Source of the DNA: Streptomyces sp. V4I2
GTDB lineage: Bacteria > Actinomycetota > Actinomycetes > Streptomycetales > Streptomycetaceae
Length of the DNA stretch: 64,000 nt
Direction of reading: 5' to 3'
Assembly (NCBI RefSeq): GCF_030817655.1
Contig: NZ_JAUSZM010000003.1
Location: 806,001 to 870,000, forward strand
Shown here: positions 62,648 to 64,000 of the stretch, piece by piece
Position numbering within the stretch: position 1 is the first letter of the stretch
Layout of the letters: every line of letters begins with the position of its first letter
Made by a program: the position numbers and the translations under genes
Notes under the pieces: model-generated
What the model saw: only the letters and a program-made list of their open reading frames with translations
What the model was told of the DNA's origin: nothing
The model's database searches: none

Positions 62648-63478
62648 GTGATCAGCATCCCGACCCACACCCTCAACGACGGTACGACGATCCCCGCCCT
62701 CGGCCTCGGCACCTGGCCGATGGACGACACGCAGGCGGAGCAGGCGGTACGCGGCGCGCTGGAGTCCGGTTACCGCCTGGTCGACACGGCGACGAACTAC
62801 CGCAACGAGACCGGCGTCGGCCGTGGCGTGGCCGGCAGCGGCGTGCCCCGGGAGGAGATCGTGGTGACGACCAAGCTCCCCGGCCGCCATCACGGCTACG
62901 AGGAGACCCTCGCCTCCTTCGAGGAGTCCCGCACCCGCCTCGGCCTCGACCAGGTGGACCTGTACCTGATCCACTGGCCGCTCCCCCGCGTCGACAAGTA
63001 CGTCGGCTCCTGGAAGGCCATGATCAGGCTGCGCGAGGAGGGGCTGGTCCGCTCGATCGGCGTCTCCAACTTCACGGCAGAGCACATCGAACGGCTGGAG
63101 AAGGAGACCGGCGTCCTGCCCGCCGTCAACCAGATCGAGCTGCACCCCTTCCTCCCACAGGACGAGCTGCGCTCCTTCCACGCCGAGAAGGGCATTGTCA
63201 CCGAGAGCTGGAGCCCGCTGGGCCGGGGCACAACTCTGCTGGACGACCCCGCTGTCGTCGCGGTCGCCGAGGCCCACGGGGTGACGCCCGGGCAGGTCGT
63301 GCTGCGCTGGCACGTCCAACTCGGCGCGATCCCCATCCCGAAGTCGGCGGACCCGGAGCGGCAGCGCCACAACCTCGACGTCTTCGGCTTCGAACTGGAC
63401 GCCGCCCAGATGGCGGCGATCGCCGACCGCGCCCCTCGGCGGATCGGCGGTGACCCTGAGACGCACGAGGAGTTCTGA
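62648..63478 (+). CDS. Aldo/keto reductase (2,5-diketo-D-gluconate reductase-like)
   Basis: 276 residues from a GTG at 62648 with GGGAAGG upstream; the long frame before it is not coding. TIPALGLGTWPMDDTQAE near 14 is the first strand, LVDTATNYRNE near 44 gives Asp and Tyr, TTKLPGRHHG near 73 the Lys, and DLYLIHWPLP near 103 the His of the AKR tetrad. IPIPKSADPERQRHNLDVF near 236 is the NADPH loop. Shorter than the AKR at 52235 and of the AKR5 type. Substrate unknown. Confidence 0.9.
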   Translation: MISIPTHTLNDGTTIPALGLGTWPMDDTQAEQAVRGALESGYRLVDTATNYRNETGVGRGVAGSGVPREEIVVTTKLPGRHHGYEETLASFEESRTRLGLDQVDLYLIHWPLPRVDKYVGSWKAMIRLREEGLVRSIGVSNFTAEHIERLEKETGVLPAVNQIELHPFLPQDELRSFHAEKGIVTESWSPLGRGTTLLDDPAVVAVAEAHGVTPGQVVLRWHVQLGAIPIPKSADPERQRHNLDVFGFELDAAQMAAIADRAPRRIGGDPETHEEF

Positions 63479-63553
63479 CTCGTCGGCGGGGTACTCGGAG
63501 GCCCGCACGACAGGGCGGCCCGGTGGTACGGGACGCCCGGGAAGGAGCCGACG

Positions 63554-64000
63554 GTGGGCGAGCGCGACCGGCTGCGGGACTACCACGGCAAACGGGACTT
63601 CGGCCGGACCGCCGAGCCACGCGGGCGACAGGCCTCGTCCGGCGAGGAGCCCCGCTTCGTCGTGCAGATCCATGACGCGAGGACCCTGCACTTCGACTTC
63701 CGGCTCCAGGTGGACGACGTACTGAAGTCCTGGTCGGTCCCGAAGGGCCCCTCCGCCGACCCGAAGGACAAGCGGCTCGCCGTGCCCACCGAGGATCACC
63801 CGCTGGAGTACGAGGAGTTCGAGGGCGTGATCCCGCGGGGCGAGTACGGCGGCGGCACGGTCATCGTCTGGGACCACGGCACGTACGAGCCGCTGAGCCA
63901 CGACCGGAAGGGCCGGCCCGTCGACTTCGGGGAGTCGCTGGAGCACGGGCACGCGATGTTCCGGCTGCACGGTGCGAAGCTGCACGGCACGTACGCCCTG
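63554..64000 (+). CDS. LigD 3'-phosphoesterase-domain protein, 3' end off the window
   Basis: 149 residues up to the window edge, GTG at 63554 with GAAGGAG 6 nt upstream. The PE-domain motifs are complete so far: FVVQIHDARTLHFDFRL near 37 (the H-x-x-x-x-L-H-x-D-x-R-L metal/catalytic block), LKSWSVPKGPS near 57, VPTEDHPLEYEEFEGVIP near 78 and GEYGGGTVIVWDHGTY near 97. PE domains trim 3'-ribonucleotides and phosphates during non-homologous end joining. In Streptomyces they can be stand-alone or the N-terminal part of LigD; which one cannot be told without the rest. Confidence 0.92.
   Translation, partial: MGERDRLRDYHGKRDFGRTAEPRGRQASSGEEPRFVVQIHDARTLHFDFRLQVDDVLKSWSVPKGPSADPKDKRLAVPTEDHPLEYEEFEGVIPRGEYGGGTVIVWDHGTYEPLSHDRKGRPVDFGESLEHGHAMFRLHGAKLHGTYAL

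Overview
The window is high-GC actinobacterial chromosome, almost certainly Streptomyces or a close relative. Third codon positions are strongly G/C, GTG and TTG starts are common, many neighbouring genes overlap by 4 nt (ATGA/GTGA), there are Tat substrates, and there is a complete conservon (a four-gene GTPase-linked operon followed by two P450 genes), which is typical of streptomycetes. No rRNA, tRNA or CRISPR array was seen. Gene content mixes housekeeping genes, small secreted proteins and decayed genes, so this looks like an arm or accessory stretch of the chromosome.

Layout. 1-6980: the end of a methyltransferase gene, a Tat-exported protein behind a LacI-type palindrome, an Efe iron-uptake locus (EfeU-EfeO fusion plus EfeB peroxidase) behind an iron-box-like site, and a small three-gene membrane/lipoprotein operon. 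7147-12633: acyltransferase-3, glycosyltransferase pair, GNAT and a long-form GAPDH. 12688-24462: a MocR/PdxR regulator with a large repeat-built N-terminus, B3/4 and LysE genes, several small exported proteins, a frameshifted FHA gene, a serine hydrolase, an internally deleted SDR gene, a second acyltransferase and a hydrolase.

24536-44056 is the centrepiece: one leftward biosynthetic operon of about 19.5 kb. Its order is fatty acyl-AMP ligase (FAAL), a 4,566-residue megasynthase (ACP-KS-AT-DH-KR-ACP-KS-AT-DH-KR-ACP-C-FkbH), an ACP-thioester reductase protein with an extra C-terminal domain, and an alpha/beta-hydrolase-fold protein whose nucleophile is Cys. The inferred logic is that FAAL primes the first ACP with a fatty acid and two PKS modules extend it. 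The FkbH domain makes glyceryl-S-ACP, the C domain acylates a glyceryl hydroxyl (or an amine), and the reductase releases an aldehyde or alcohol. I do not recognise a characterised product for this layout. The FAAL gene carries an apparent single-base frameshift.

44384-53230: divergent from that operon is a conservon (cvnA-D) followed by a P450 that lacks the ExxR arginine (CYP157-like) and a canonical P450 (CYP154-like). A PucR-type regulator with two HTH segments and an aldo/keto reductase follow. The LysR gene divergent from the reductase is split cleanly by an IS110-family element (53459-54812). 55778-64000 holds YciO-like, dienelactone hydrolase, MHYT, metallophosphoesterase, luciferase-like, TauD-like and AKR genes, a decayed P-loop kinase gene, and the start of a LigD phosphoesterase-domain gene cut by the window edge.
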